A stretch of DNA of 64,000 bases from Phycisphaerae bacterium. GTDB taxonomy: Bacteria; Planctomycetota; Phycisphaerae; Phycisphaerales; SM1A02. The stretch spans positions 1-64,000 of the forward strand of contig VGXO01000006.1 in assembly GCA_016873275.1 (NCBI GenBank). The letters are read 5' to 3'. The notes below the pieces were generated by a model. It was not told where the DNA came from, made no database searches, and saw only the letters and a list, made by a program, of their open reading frames with translations. The position numbers and the translations under genes are program-made. Below are positions 37,673 to 46,671 of the stretch, piece by piece (within the stretch, counting starts at the first letter, position 1; each line of letters begins with the position of its first letter).

Positions 37673-38368
37673 ATGCCGACCTCGCTGCTGATCCTCGCCC
37701 AGAACGACGCCGCCAACGACACCGAGGACGTGATCCGTCAGGTCGACCTGCTGAGTCGACCTGACGAGCTCCTCAACCAACTGGTCGAGCTTCCCGCGAT
37801 CGCCGGCGTCCTCGTGATGATCGTCGGGCTGATCTGCGTGCTGCGTGGCTACCAGTGGCACCGCTGGATCGTGATCGTGCTGGCGCTGATGCTTGGTCTC
37901 GCGGTCGGTCGGATCATGAGCCACGAGATGGGTCGCTCGACGGTGGTGGCGGTGGCGATGGGACTCCTCTTCGCGGCGATCGCGTCGCCCTTGCTTCGGT
38001 TCACCGTGGCGGTCTTCGCGGGGCTCTCCGGCGCCTTCCTCGGCGCGAACGTCTGGGCGATCGTGCAGGGTCCCGACTCCGCCAACGGCTGGGCGGGCGC
38101 CGCGATGGGATTCATCCTGCTCGCCCTCTCGAGCTTCCTCCTCTTCCGCCTCTCGATCATCCTCTTCACCGCCCTCGGCGGCGGTGCCATGCTCGTCCTC
38201 GGCGGCATCGCGTGCCTGCTGCACGTCGACTCGATCCAGCAGTCCGTCAGCGATCACCTGGCGCAGCATCAGCTGATCGTGCCGCTCCTCGTCGGCGTGA
38301 CCACGGTCGCCGGGTTCGTCCTGCAGGAGAACCGGACCCGCGGCGGATCGACCGAGGACGCCGGCTGA
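37673..38368 (+). CDS. Multi-pass membrane protein, TM7SF3/TMEM198-like (tentative)
   Basis: The 231-residue protein has about seven membrane segments with repeated small-residue pattern (LALMLGLAVGRIM, FAGLSGAFLGANVW, ALGGGAMLVLGGIA), resembling the DUF4203/TMEM198 type of gly-rich membrane domain. The start ATG at 37673 follows GGAG 11 bases upstream. Its acidic N-terminus (residues 10-30) is cytoplasmic or periplasmic. Function is unknown and the family name is a suggestion. It probably shares a transcript with the preceding membrane protein. Confidence 0.7.
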   Translation: MPTSLLILAQNDAANDTEDVIRQVDLLSRPDELLNQLVELPAIAGVLVMIVGLICVLRGYQWHRWIVIVLALMLGLAVGRIMSHEMGRSTVVAVAMGLLFAAIASPLLRFTVAVFAGLSGAFLGANVWAIVQGPDSANGWAGAAMGFILLALSSFLLFRLSIILFTALGGGAMLVLGGIACLLHVDSIQQSVSDHLAQHQLIVPLLVGVTTVAGFVLQENRTRGGSTEDAG

Positions 38369-38392
38369 TCCGGCGGCGTCCCGGCGGGTCCG

Positions 38393-38398
38393 TACCAT
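38393..38398 (+). promoter_or_regulatory. -10-like element for lysA (possibly leaderless)
   Basis: TACCAT ends 8 bases before the lysA ATG, identical to the hexamer before the MFS gene. No Shine-Dalgarno sequence is present. Confidence 0.42.
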
Positions 38399-38406
38399 CC
38401 GCGGGC

Positions 38407-39735
38407 ATGGACCGCTTCGAGCACCGCGACGGATCGCTGCGCGCGGAGGAGGTGCCGCTCTCCGCGGTCGCGGAGGCGCACGGCACCCCGACCTTCGTCT
38501 ACTCCGCCGCCACCTTCCGCGCCCACCTCCGACGCCTCCGCGAGGCGTTCGCGCCGCTTCGGCCGCAGCTCTGCTACTCGGTGAAGAGCTGCTCGAACCT
38601 CGCGATCCTCCGCCTCGCGGTCGAGGAGGGCGCGGGACTCGACCTCGTGAGCGGCGGCGAGCTGCACCGGGCGATCCTCGCCGGCGCGGATCCGTCGAGG
38701 TGCGTGCTCGCCGGCGTCGGGAAGACCGACCGCGAGATCGCCGGGGCGCTCGAGGCGGGCGTCGGCGTCTTCAACATCGAGAGCGCCGAGGAGCTCGCGA
38801 ACGTCGCGCGGATCGCCGACGACCTCGGTCGCCCGGCGCGGGCGGCGCTTCGGATCAATCCCGAGGTCGAGCCGGGCACCCACCGCCACACCGCGACCGG
38901 ACGACGCGCGACCAAGTTCGGCGTGGACCTCGCGACCGCGGTCGAGGTCTTTCGAGGGCATGACCGCCGCAGCCGCCTGCGGCTCTGCGGGCTGCACCTC
39001 CACATCGGCTCGCCGATCGCGACGACCGCGCCCTACGTGGACGCGATCGACCGGGTGCTCGAGCTCCGCGACTCGCTGCGCCGCCACGGTCTCGGCGTCG
39101 AGGTGCTCGACCTCGGGGGCGGCTTCGCCGCGGACTACGTGACCGGTCAGGCGCCGCCCGCCTCGACCTACGCCGCGGCGATCGTCCCGCGGCTTCGCGC
39201 GGCGGTCGAGGAGGGGCTGGAGCTGATCCTCGAGCCGGGGCGGTCGATCGTGGCGAACTCGGGCGTCCTGCTCGTCCGGGTGACCTACACGAAGGAGTCC
39301 GGCGGTCGTCGCTTCGTGATCTGCGACGCGGGCATGAACGCCCTGCTGCGCCCGAGCCACTACGACGCCTTCCACTTCATCTGGCCCTGCGAGGTCCCGC
39401 CCGCGCTCGTGCCCTCCCGACGGGAGGAGCGTCCGGCGCTCCCCGGGCTCGAGGAGGTCGACGTGGTGGGACCGCTCTGCGAGACCGGCGACTACCTCGC
39501 GATCGCCCGGTCGCTGCCGCCCGTCGAGCGCGGCGACCTGCTCGCGGTCTACGCCGCGGGCGCCTACGGGATGAGCATGGCGAGCCGCTACAACTCCTCG
39601 CCCCTGCCGGCGGAGGTCCTCGTCGATGGCTCCTCCGCCCGGCTCGTGCGGCGCCGCGAGACCTACGACGACCTCGTCGCGCACGAGCTCGCCGTCCCGA
39701 GCCAGGCGACTCCCCTGCTCGGAGCCTTGCGATGA
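38407..39735 (+). CDS. lysA: Diaminopimelate decarboxylase
   Basis: The 442-residue PLP enzyme makes L-lysine from meso-diaminopimelate in the cytoplasm. The PLP-binding lysine is in CYSVKSCSN (near 58-66), the phosphate loop in LDLGGGFAADY, and ICDAGMNALLRPSHYDAFH and CETGDYLA are the substrate-binding motifs that mark LysA rather than arginine or ornithine decarboxylase. GLHLHIGS is typical of fold-III decarboxylases. Together with aspartokinase it supports lysine synthesis, although the genes are 30 kb apart. A small response-regulator-like gene is coupled to it by an ATGA overlap. Confidence 0.95.
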   Translation: MDRFEHRDGSLRAEEVPLSAVAEAHGTPTFVYSAATFRAHLRRLREAFAPLRPQLCYSVKSCSNLAILRLAVEEGAGLDLVSGGELHRAILAGADPSRCVLAGVGKTDREIAGALEAGVGVFNIESAEELANVARIADDLGRPARAALRINPEVEPGTHRHTATGRRATKFGVDLATAVEVFRGHDRRSRLRLCGLHLHIGSPIATTAPYVDAIDRVLELRDSLRRHGLGVEVLDLGGGFAADYVTGQAPPASTYAAAIVPRLRAAVEEGLELILEPGRSIVANSGVLLVRVTYTKESGGRRFVICDAGMNALLRPSHYDAFHFIWPCEVPPALVPSRREERPALPGLEEVDVVGPLCETGDYLAIARSLPPVERGDLLAVYAAGAYGMSMASRYNSSPLPAEVLVDGSSARLVRRRETYDDLVAHELAVPSQATPLLGALR

Positions 39736-40115
39736 GCGTGCTCTCCCTCGTCTCCGACCTGATGTTCGGCTCGAAGGTCGCCGCGACCGCCCGCGCGCAC
39801 GGGCTCGAGGTCCGCGGCGCGCGATCGGTCGCCGGGATGCGCGACGCGGCAGGATCGCCCCGGCTCGTCGTGGTCGACCTCGAGGCGGAGGTTCCAGACG
39901 GCGATCCGATCGACGTGGTCCGCGACGCCCTCGCCCGCACGCCGCGACCTCGGGTCGTCGCCTTCGCGGGTCATCTCCTCGTCGACCGCCTCGAGGCGGC
40001 GCGGCAGGCGGGCGCCGACCTCGTGATGACGCGGGGCGGATTCGCCTCGCGGCTCGAGTCGCTGATGCAGTCGATCGCCGCCGAGGCGCGGACGGGCTCA
40101 GCCGAAGAGGCGTGA
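39732..40115 (+). CDS. Small receiver-like hypothetical protein
   Basis: This 127-residue protein has alternating hydrophobic strands (LVVVDLEAEV, RVVAFAGHLL, ADLVMTRGGF) that resemble a CheY-like alpha/beta fold without an obvious phospho-acceptor quartet. The DLE and the final LVMTRG strand fit a degenerate receiver domain. The ATG overlaps the lysA stop by 4 bases, so it is translated with LysA. Its 3' end overlaps pgpA by 18 bases. No function can be assigned. Confidence 0.72.
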   Translation: MSVLSLVSDLMFGSKVAATARAHGLEVRGARSVAGMRDAAGSPRLVVVDLEAEVPDGDPIDVVRDALARTPRPRVVAFAGHLLVDRLEAARQAGADLVMTRGGFASRLESLMQSIAAEARTGSAEEA

Positions 40116-40607
40116 GCCAATCACCAGCAGCGACCACGCCACGACTCCGGCGGCGAGGTCGTCGGCAAGGATCCCCCACCCGCGCGGCAGGCGCTGCAGC
40201 GATCCGATCGGCGGCGGCTTGATCACGTCGAGCATGCGGAAGAGGAGGAAGGCGGCACCCGCGAGGAGCAGGTTGAAGGAGAGGGCTTGAGGCTCGGTCA
40301 TCGACCGCCACGGGAGGAAGAGGAGCGCGATCGCCTGACCCGCGACCTCGTCGGCGACCACGCGACCAGGATCCTTGCCCCACGCCCGCTCGGCGTCGCG
40401 ACCGAGCGCCACGCAGGCGATCGACGCGAGCAGGGCGAGCACGATCATCACCAGATCGACGACTCCTCGACCGGCGCCGAGCAGGACGAGTCCGAGCGCG
40501 ACGGCGACCGGCGCGATCGAGCCCGCCGTTCCGGGCGCGACGGGTGATCGACCGAGTCCGCCGGCCGTCAGGAGGGTCGCCCGCCAGCGATCGATCGAAC
40601 CGCTCAC
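40098..40607 (-). CDS. pgpA: Phosphatidylglycerophosphatase A
   Basis: PgpA dephosphorylates phosphatidylglycerol phosphate to phosphatidylglycerol in the membrane. The 169-residue protein has APGTAGS at about 24-30, the KDPGRVVADEVAGQ active-site stretch, FRMLDVIKPPPIGSLQRLPRGWGILADDLAAG with its conserved acidic residues, and four hydrophobic segments. Its ATG overlaps the pgsA stop, so the two successive enzymes of phosphatidylglycerol synthesis are coupled. Confidence 0.94.
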   Translation of the reverse strand: MSGSIDRWRATLLTAGGLGRSPVAPGTAGSIAPVAVALGLVLLGAGRGVVDLVMIVLALLASIACVALGRDAERAWGKDPGRVVADEVAGQAIALLFLPWRSMTEPQALSFNLLLAGAAFLLFRMLDVIKPPPIGSLQRLPRGWGILADDLAAGVVAWSLLVIGSRLFG

Positions 40608-41254
40608 GACGCCCCCGGCGGCGCGACGCGGACCGCCCGCACGACGTAGGGGATCGCCGAGATCACCGTCGCGACCACCGTCGCCCAGGCGATCCCATCA
40701 CGCGCGAGGATCCATCCCTCGCTCTCCGCAGGTCCGGCGTGCACCGCGACGAAGAGGCAGACCGGCGCCGCGACCGACTGCAGCAGCATCTTCACCTTGC
40801 CCACCGGATCCGCGGGGAACGGGACCCCGAGTCCCTCGAGCCAGCCCCGCAGGCTCGTGACGAGAAGCTCGCGGGCGAGCAGCACGACGGTCATCCACGC
40901 CGTCCACCCGGTGTCCATGGGACCCCCGAGCGGACCGGCGGCGAAGGATGGCAGCGCGGCGAGGTAGGTGAACGCCCCGAGGACCATCACCTTGTCGACG
41001 CAGGCATCCATGACCCGCCCGAAGGCGGTCACGGCGTTCCACCGCCGCGCGAGCCATCCGTCGAGGATGTCCGTGAGCGCCGCGACGATGAAGAGCGCCA
41101 CCGCGGCGTTGCCCCACCGGGCAAGCGAGTCCGCGTCGTGGGCGGCAGGCAATCCCCAGCCGAGCACCACGAAGAAGACCGCCGTGATGGCGAGCCGGAG
41201 CAGCGTGAGGATGTTGGGCAGCTGCCGCCACCAGCCGGTCGGACTGCCGGGCAT
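40604..41254 (-). CDS. pgsA: CDP-diacylglycerol-glycerol-3-phosphate 3-phosphatidyltransferase
   Basis: The 216-residue membrane enzyme joins CDP-diacylglycerol with glycerol-3-phosphate. The CDP-alcohol phosphotransferase motif D-x2-DG-x2-AR-x8-G-x3-D-x3-D is complete in LTDILDGWLARRW..FGRVMDACVDK (about residues 61-86). PNILTLLRLAIT is the usual first helix. Coupling with pgpA supports the PgsA assignment over other family members. TAGCAT lies 6 bases before the ATG at 41254. It is divergent from the nuoJ unit, and its promoter abuts the nuo promoter. Confidence 0.94.
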   Translation of the reverse strand: MPGSPTGWWRQLPNILTLLRLAITAVFFVVLGWGLPAAHDADSLARWGNAAVALFIVAALTDILDGWLARRWNAVTAFGRVMDACVDKVMVLGAFTYLAALPSFAAGPLGGPMDTGWTAWMTVVLLARELLVTSLRGWLEGLGVPFPADPVGKVKMLLQSVAAPVCLFVAVHAGPAESEGWILARDGIAWATVVATVISAIPYVVRAVRVAPPGAS

Positions 41255-41260
41255 CGCCGG

Positions 41261-41266
41261 ATGCTA
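41261..41266 (-). promoter_or_regulatory. -10-like element for pgsA (possibly leaderless)
   Basis: TAGCAT on the minus strand ends 6 bases before the pgsA ATG, so the transcript should start at the ATG itself. It lies back to back with the nuoJ promoter. Confidence 0.42.
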
Positions 41267-41272
41267 ACGCGG

Positions 41273-41301
41273 TTGCGGGCGCGGACGGCGGGCAATATCC
41301 T
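41273..41301 (+). promoter_or_regulatory. Sigma-70-type promoter of nuoJKLMN
   Basis: TTGCGG (41273-41278) and TATCCT (41296-41301) with a 17-base spacer. The implied leader to nuoJ is about 145 bases, and it holds an inverted CCTCCCCGCCG/GGGCGAGGCG-like patch but no structure I can name. Confidence 0.55.
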
Positions 41302-41454
41302 CCCCGCCGTTCTTCGGGCGAGGCGACGGATCGCCGCGGCCGAGGCTCGACGCACGGAGCGAGTGCCCTCCGCGCGTGCCCCGCGCCTGCGAGGTCCCTT
41401 CGTGATCGCCCGCACTCGCGCCCGTCGCTGCGTCGCTCGGAACCGCCTGGCCGC

Positions 41455-42453
41455 ATGATTCCCGTCAACACCCTCTACTTGGCGGCCGTGGCGGGCGCGG
41501 TGGCGCTGGTCTTCCTGCTCCGACCCGGGCGACGGACGATCCGGCTCGCGGCGGCAGTCGTCGCCATCGCCGCGGTCGGCGCGATGCTCGCGGCGGGACT
41601 CGAGAAGCTCACGCCGAAGGAGCCCGGTCGCGCCGTGCCGCTCGTCTTCGGGGCGATCGCCATCATCGCGGCGGTCCGGATGATCACCCTCTCGCGCCCG
41701 GTGCTCGCGGCGCTCCACTTCGTCCTGGTGGTGGTCGCGTCCGCCGGCATGTTCCTGCTGCTGCAGGCCGAGTTCATGGCGTTCGCCCTGGTGATCGTCT
41801 ACGCCGGCGCGATCCTGATCACCTACCTCTTCGTGCTGATGCTCGCCCGGCAGTCGCCGGACGACGCCTCGGAAGGTCCCTACGACTACGACGCCCTCCC
41901 GAGGGAGCCGCTCGCGGCGTGCCTCGTCGGGCTCCTCATGGTCGCCTCGACCTCCGGCGCGATCGTCGCGGACGCGGAGTCGATCCGCGCCGCGGCGACC
42001 TCCCCGCAGGTCGCCGCGGAGTCGGTGCGGCGCGGCTTGCTCGATCTGCAGGCGATGCCTCGGCTCCTCGACGAGATGGCGGAGGAGCGATTTCCCGGCT
42101 CGACCGGCGTCGCCCGCGACGACCGGGGGCGACCGAAGATGCTCTTCGGCCCGACGGAAGAGCTCGTGCAGACCGCGACCGTGACGGTCGAGTTCCCCGA
42201 CGGAGAAACGCCGGTCGAGTGGGTCCTCGGCGCCGCGGAGGTGCCCGGCAACACCCGCCTCGTCGGCATGCGCCTCGTCGCGGGCTTCCCGGTGAGCCTC
42301 GAGCTCGCCGGCGTGATCCTCCTCATGGCGATGTACGGCGCGGTGGTGCTCGCCCGGCGACAGGTCGAGCTCGGCGAGGACGAGCGCCGCGAGGCGGCCG
42401 GTCTTCGCCGGCTCAGCGTCGACGAGCCCGAGACGAGCGGAGGCGCCCGATGA
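41455..42453 (+). CDS. nuoJ: NADH-quinone oxidoreductase subunit J, with ~100-residue insertion
   Basis: NuoJ is a proton-channel membrane subunit of complex I. The 332-residue protein has the family's TM3 signature AEFMAFALVIVYAGAILITYLFVLMLA (with the conserved Glu/Tyr and pi-bulge region) and a last membrane helix near residues 276-298. Usual NuoJ is 160-200 residues; about 100 extra residues (about 170-270) lie between TM4 and TM5 and are predicted soluble. nuoA-I are not in the window, so this is the first gene of a J-K-L-M-N unit. The stop overlaps nuoK as ATGA. Confidence 0.92.
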   Translation: MIPVNTLYLAAVAGAVALVFLLRPGRRTIRLAAAVVAIAAVGAMLAAGLEKLTPKEPGRAVPLVFGAIAIIAAVRMITLSRPVLAALHFVLVVVASAGMFLLLQAEFMAFALVIVYAGAILITYLFVLMLARQSPDDASEGPYDYDALPREPLAACLVGLLMVASTSGAIVADAESIRAAATSPQVAAESVRRGLLDLQAMPRLLDEMAEERFPGSTGVARDDRGRPKMLFGPTEELVQTATVTVEFPDGETPVEWVLGAAEVPGNTRLVGMRLVAGFPVSLELAGVILLMAMYGAVVLARRQVELGEDERREAAGLRRLSVDEPETSGGAR

Positions 42454-42809
42454 CGGCGCCCGCCCTCGCCTCCGCCCCCGAGCTCGCGGCGTCGCTGCCC
42501 GCGCTTCCCAGCGCGGTCGGCGTCGTGCTGCTCGTGAGCGCGATCCTGATGGCGATCGGTCTGATCGGATTCCTCGTCCGCCGGAACATGATCCTGATGT
42601 TCCTCTCGACGGAGCTCATGTTCCAGGCGGCGGCGCTCGCGTTCGTGGCGTTCGGACGGATGCACCTCGACCTGTCCGGTCAGGTCTTCGTCATCTTCAT
42701 CCTGACGGTCGCCGCGGCGGAGGCAGCCCTCGCGCTGGCGCTGGTTGTGCTCCTCTACCGCCGTCGGGAGACCCTGTCCGCGGACGCCTGGGCGGAGCTG
42801 CACGAATGA
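42450..42809 (+). CDS. nuoK: NADH-quinone oxidoreductase subunit K
   Basis: The 119-residue membrane subunit has three helices with GLIGFLVRRNMILMFLSTELMFQAAAL, including the conserved Glu of TM2, and DLSGQVFVIFILTVAAAEAALALALVVLLYRR with the TM3 Glu. These residues form the E-channel proton path. It is slightly longer than E. coli NuoK because of a ~20-residue N-terminal extension. It overlaps both neighbours by 4 bases. Confidence 0.95.
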   Translation: MTAPALASAPELAASLPALPSAVGVVLLVSAILMAIGLIGFLVRRNMILMFLSTELMFQAAALAFVAFGRMHLDLSGQVFVIFILTVAAAEAALALALVVLLYRRRETLSADAWAELHE

Positions 42810-45058
42810 CCCTCCCCGCCTTGCTTGCCTCCGCGGAGATCCCGCCCTTCCAGGGCGTGCACGCCGCGACGAGCGCGCCGGAGCTCTCCTGGTCGGGGCT
42901 CCTGCTCCTCCTCCCGCTCGCCTCGATGGTGCTCTGCGCCCTCATGGCGATGTCGCGGACCCGCACCAAGCTCCCGGCGATCGTCACGTCCGTCTCCTTC
43001 CTCGGGATGTTCGTGACGGTGCTCGGGCTCGCCTTCCGCGTGGGCGACACCCCCGTGGTCGTCCACCTCTTCGAGTGGATCAACTTCGGATGGACCGCCG
43101 CCACGCCCGGACCGGAGCGGGCGGGCGAGGAGCTCTGGCGGAGCATCACCGCGAACGTCGGCTTCTACGTCGACTCGCTGACGATCTTCTGGATGCTCTT
43201 CGTGACCGGGCTCGGCACGCTCATCGCGGTCTACGCGAGCGAGTACATGGAGCAGGATCGGGGGGTCAGCTACTCCCGGTTCTTCTTCGGGATGAGCCTG
43301 TTCCTCCTCTCGATGAGCGCCCTGGTGATGGCGGACAACCTCGTCCTGCTCTACCTCGGCTGGGAGGGCGTCGGCCTCGCGAGCTATCTGCTCATCGGCT
43401 ACTACTACAAGAAGCCGGCCGCCGTCGCCGCCGCGAAGAAGGCGTTCATCATGAACCGGATCGGGGATGCCGGGCTCGCCCTCGGCATCTTCCTGACGTG
43501 GGTGAACTACGGCACCGTCGAGTACGCCCCGCTCTTCGCGGCGCTGAGCGATCCGCCGAGCGGCAGCGGCTCGTGGATCCCCGCCGCGATTCCCTTCTGC
43601 CTCATGCTCGGCGCGTTCGGCAAGAGCGCCCAGGGCCCGCTCTTCACCTGGCTTCCCGACGCCATGGAGGGTCCGACGCCGGTCTCCGCGCTCATCCATG
43701 CCGCGACCATGGTGACGGCGGGCGTCTACCTGATCGCCCGCACCTTCCCGCTCTTCGCGGCGCACCCCGACTCGCTCGAGGTGGTCGCGTGGATCGGCGG
43801 CGGCACCGCGTTCCTCGCGGCGACGATCGCCCTCGCCCAACACGACATCAAGCGGGTGTTCGCGTACTCGACGCTCTCGCAGCTTGGCTACATGTTCCTC
43901 GGGCTCGGCGCGGTCTCGACCTTCGGCGCCGCCTACCACGTCTTCACGCATGCGTTCTTCAAGGCGGCGCTCTTCCTCACCGCCGGCGCCGTGATGCACG
44001 GGTTCGCGGGGCAGCTCGACCTCCGCAAGCTCTCGGGTCTGCGTCACCTGCCCGGCTGGAAGATCGTGTCGTGGGCGATGTTCGTGGGATGCCTGTGGCT
44101 GAGCGCGTTCCCCTTCACCTCGGCGAACTTCTCGAAGGACGCGATCCTCGAGGCGGCGTTCATCATGGATACCCCGAGCTACCGCTTCCTCGGGTGGCTT
44201 GGTCTCTTCACCGCGGCGCTCACCGCGTACTACAGCTTCCGCGTCTGGTTCCGCGTCTGCTGCGGTCCGGTCTCCTACTCGCCGGGCGAGGAGGATCACG
44301 GCAGCGACGACCATCACGGTCACGACCATGGCTCGCCGGGAGGCGCCGTCCGCGACCACGCCCATGAGCCGGCGACCTCCGCCCACCACGGCGACGGGCA
44401 CGGCGGCGGCTTCCACCCGCACGCGCCGCGGCTGGCGATGAACCTGCCGATCATCCTCATCGCCTTGGGCGCGGTGCTCTCCGGCATCCCCGCGTACCAG
44501 AAGCTCGCCGGCGGCGAGAACTGGGCGCAGCAGATGGTGCTCCACTCGAGCGCCTACCAGGGCTCGGCGATGCCGCTCGCCCACGGCGACGCGGCGGTCG
44601 AGCACGTGGCGCATCCGACGGTGCTCGGCATGAACCCTCACCTCGCGATGATGGTGATCGGCGGCGTCGCGGGAGTCCTCGGCATCGCGATCGCCTGGTG
44701 GTTCCACCTCGCCAACCGCCAGGCGGCGGCGAACCTCCGGTCGAGCCTGCTTGCCTCGCCCGCCACGCGGTGGCTTCCGATCCTGCTCGAGCGGAAGTGG
44801 TTCGTCGACGAGATCTATCACGCGATCTTCGGCGTGCCCGCGTGGATCGCCTCGCACCTGCTCCACTGGTTCGACCGCCACGTCATCGACGGGCTGCTGG
44901 TGAACGGCGTGGGCCGCATCCCGCCCTTCCTCGGTCGCGTCTTCCAGCCGCTCTACTCCGGTCGCCTGCAGGGCTACGCGGTGACCATGTCGATCAGCGT
45001 CGGAGTGATCCTGCTCTGGGCACTCTGGGCGTGGATCGTCGGGGAGGCGCCGCGATGA
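42806..45058 (+). CDS. nuoL: NADH-quinone oxidoreductase subunit L, with histidine-rich loop
   Basis: NuoL is an antiporter-like proton pump subunit. The 750-residue protein shows LLYLGWEGVGLASYLLIGYYYKK, FGKSAQGPLFTWLPDAMEGPTPVSALIHAATMVTAGVYL, HDIKRVFAYSTLSQLGYMFLGLG and HAFFKAALFLTAGAVMHG, all standard and carrying the conserved Lys, His and Glu residues. About 50 residues near 490-541 are unusual: 12 histidines with Asp, Gly and Ser between the later helices. It is also longer than the usual 610-650. The C-terminal WKWF-like FDRHVIDGLLVNGVG matches the long lateral helix and last TM of NuoL. Confidence 0.95.
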   Translation: MTLPALLASAEIPPFQGVHAATSAPELSWSGLLLLLPLASMVLCALMAMSRTRTKLPAIVTSVSFLGMFVTVLGLAFRVGDTPVVVHLFEWINFGWTAATPGPERAGEELWRSITANVGFYVDSLTIFWMLFVTGLGTLIAVYASEYMEQDRGVSYSRFFFGMSLFLLSMSALVMADNLVLLYLGWEGVGLASYLLIGYYYKKPAAVAAAKKAFIMNRIGDAGLALGIFLTWVNYGTVEYAPLFAALSDPPSGSGSWIPAAIPFCLMLGAFGKSAQGPLFTWLPDAMEGPTPVSALIHAATMVTAGVYLIARTFPLFAAHPDSLEVVAWIGGGTAFLAATIALAQHDIKRVFAYSTLSQLGYMFLGLGAVSTFGAAYHVFTHAFFKAALFLTAGAVMHGFAGQLDLRKLSGLRHLPGWKIVSWAMFVGCLWLSAFPFTSANFSKDAILEAAFIMDTPSYRFLGWLGLFTAALTAYYSFRVWFRVCCGPVSYSPGEEDHGSDDHHGHDHGSPGGAVRDHAHEPATSAHHGDGHGGGFHPHAPRLAMNLPIILIALGAVLSGIPAYQKLAGGENWAQQMVLHSSAYQGSAMPLAHGDAAVEHVAHPTVLGMNPHLAMMVIGGVAGVLGIAIAWWFHLANRQAAANLRSSLLASPATRWLPILLERKWFVDEIYHAIFGVPAWIASHLLHWFDRHVIDGLLVNGVGRIPPFLGRVFQPLYSGRLQGYAVTMSISVGVILLWALWAWIVGEAPR

Positions 45059-46671
45059 CCCTCTGGGCGCTCCTGCTCGCTCCGCTCGCGACCGCCGCGG
45101 CGATCTGCCTCGCTCCCGCCCGGACCGCCAAGTGGATCGCCACCGTCGGCGCCTGCACGGCGACCGCGATCGCCGTGCTCGCGGCGCTCCAGTTCCCCCA
45201 CTGGACGAGCGAGACCTTCTGGCCGGACGAGCGGGGTCCGGAGATCTTCGAGTCGCTCGGCGTCACCTTCGAGCTCGGGCTCGACGGCGTGAGCATGCTG
45301 ATGGTGCTCATGACGGTGCTGCTCGTGGTGGTCTCGGTGATCGGGTCCTTCACCGCGGTCACCACCCGGGAGCGCGAGTACTACGCGTGGTTCATGGTCC
45401 TCGAGAGCTGCGTGCTGCTGGCGTTCATGGCGCGGGACGCGGTGCTCTTCTACCTCGGGTACGAGTTCACCCTGATCCCGATGTACTTCCTGATCGCCAT
45501 CTGGGGCGGTCCGGACCGCCGACCCGCGGCGATCAAGTTCTTCATCTTCACCTTCCTCGCCTCGGTGGTGATGCTCGTCGGGATCGTCTACGTCGCGAGC
45601 CGCCGCGCCGAGCACGTCGGGAGCTGGAGCTTCCTGATTCCCGACCTGATCTCCTATGCCTCGACCCAGCTGACGGCGCAGGAGCAGTTCTGGACCTTCC
45701 TCGCGCTCATGATCGCCTTCGCGGTCAAGACGCCGTTCTTCCCGGTGCACAGCTGGCTCCCCCTCGCCCACGACCAGGCGCCGACCGCGGGCAGCGTGAT
45801 CCTCGCGGGCGCGCTCCTCAAGCTCGGCACCTACGGCGCGTTCCGCATCGGTCTGCCGATGGCGCCGCTCGGAGGCGCGGAGCTGAGCCAGTTCTTCGCG
45901 GTGATCGCGATCCTCGGCATCATCGCCGCGGCGATGATCTGCTGGGTCCAGAAGGACGTGAAGAAGCTCGTCGCCTACAGCTCGGTGAGCCACATGGGCA
46001 TGCTGATGCTGGGCATGTTCGCCTTGAACCCCATCGGCGTGCAGGGCTCCCTCATCTACTTCGTGAACCACGGTCTCTCGACCGGCGGGCTCTTCCTGCT
46101 GATCGGGATGATCTACGAGCGTCATCACACCAAGGACATGGACCAGCTCGGCGGGCTCGCCCGGACCATGCCGGTCTGGTCGTCGTTCATGATCTTCTTC
46201 ACGCTCTCGAGCGTCGGTCTGCCCGGTCTGAACGGCTTCATCGGCGAGGTGCTCTGCCTCTGGGGCTGCTTCACGTCGGAGCACGACGCGGTCTCCGGCT
46301 ACCCCGGCATGCTTGGTCCCTGGTTCGGCATCATCGCGATCGTGGGATTGATCCTCGGTGCCCTCTACATGCTCCGCATGGTCGGAGCGATCGTGTGGGG
46401 CACGCCGAAGGAGCCGCATCACCCGCATGACGGAGGCGACCACGGGACGAGGCTCCCGCGCGACATGTCCCCGCGGGAGATCGGGATCATGCTGCCGCTC
46501 GCGGCGTGCTGCCTGCTGATCGGTCTCTATCCGAAGCCGATCCTCGAGTCGATGGATCCGGCGGTGCGGGCGGCGCTCGTCCGCTATCCCGACGCCGTCG
46601 AGAAGGTCCTCGCGGAGCGCTCCGAGGCCGAGGCGGCAGAAGCCTCCGCGCAGGGAACCGTGACGCCATGA
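45055..46671 (+). CDS. nuoM: NADH-quinone oxidoreductase subunit M
   Basis: The 538-residue subunit is a second antiporter-like pump. Signatures: FELGLDGVSMLMVLMTVLL, FMARDAVLFYLGYEFTLIPMYFLIAIWGG with the conserved Glu, VKTPFFPVHSWLPLAHDQAPTAGSVILAGALLKLGTYG, WVQKDVKKLVAYSSVSHMGMLMLG and FVNHGLSTGGLFLLIGMIYERHHTKDM. A short His-rich stretch (KEPHHPHDGGDHGT) lies near residue 450. The ATG overlaps nuoL and the stop overlaps nuoN. Confidence 0.95.
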   Translation: MTLWALLLAPLATAAAICLAPARTAKWIATVGACTATAIAVLAALQFPHWTSETFWPDERGPEIFESLGVTFELGLDGVSMLMVLMTVLLVVVSVIGSFTAVTTREREYYAWFMVLESCVLLAFMARDAVLFYLGYEFTLIPMYFLIAIWGGPDRRPAAIKFFIFTFLASVVMLVGIVYVASRRAEHVGSWSFLIPDLISYASTQLTAQEQFWTFLALMIAFAVKTPFFPVHSWLPLAHDQAPTAGSVILAGALLKLGTYGAFRIGLPMAPLGGAELSQFFAVIAILGIIAAAMICWVQKDVKKLVAYSSVSHMGMLMLGMFALNPIGVQGSLIYFVNHGLSTGGLFLLIGMIYERHHTKDMDQLGGLARTMPVWSSFMIFFTLSSVGLPGLNGFIGEVLCLWGCFTSEHDAVSGYPGMLGPWFGIIAIVGLILGALYMLRMVGAIVWGTPKEPHHPHDGGDHGTRLPRDMSPREIGIMLPLAACCLLIGLYPKPILESMDPAVRAALVRYPDAVEKVLAERSEAEAAEASAQGTVTP

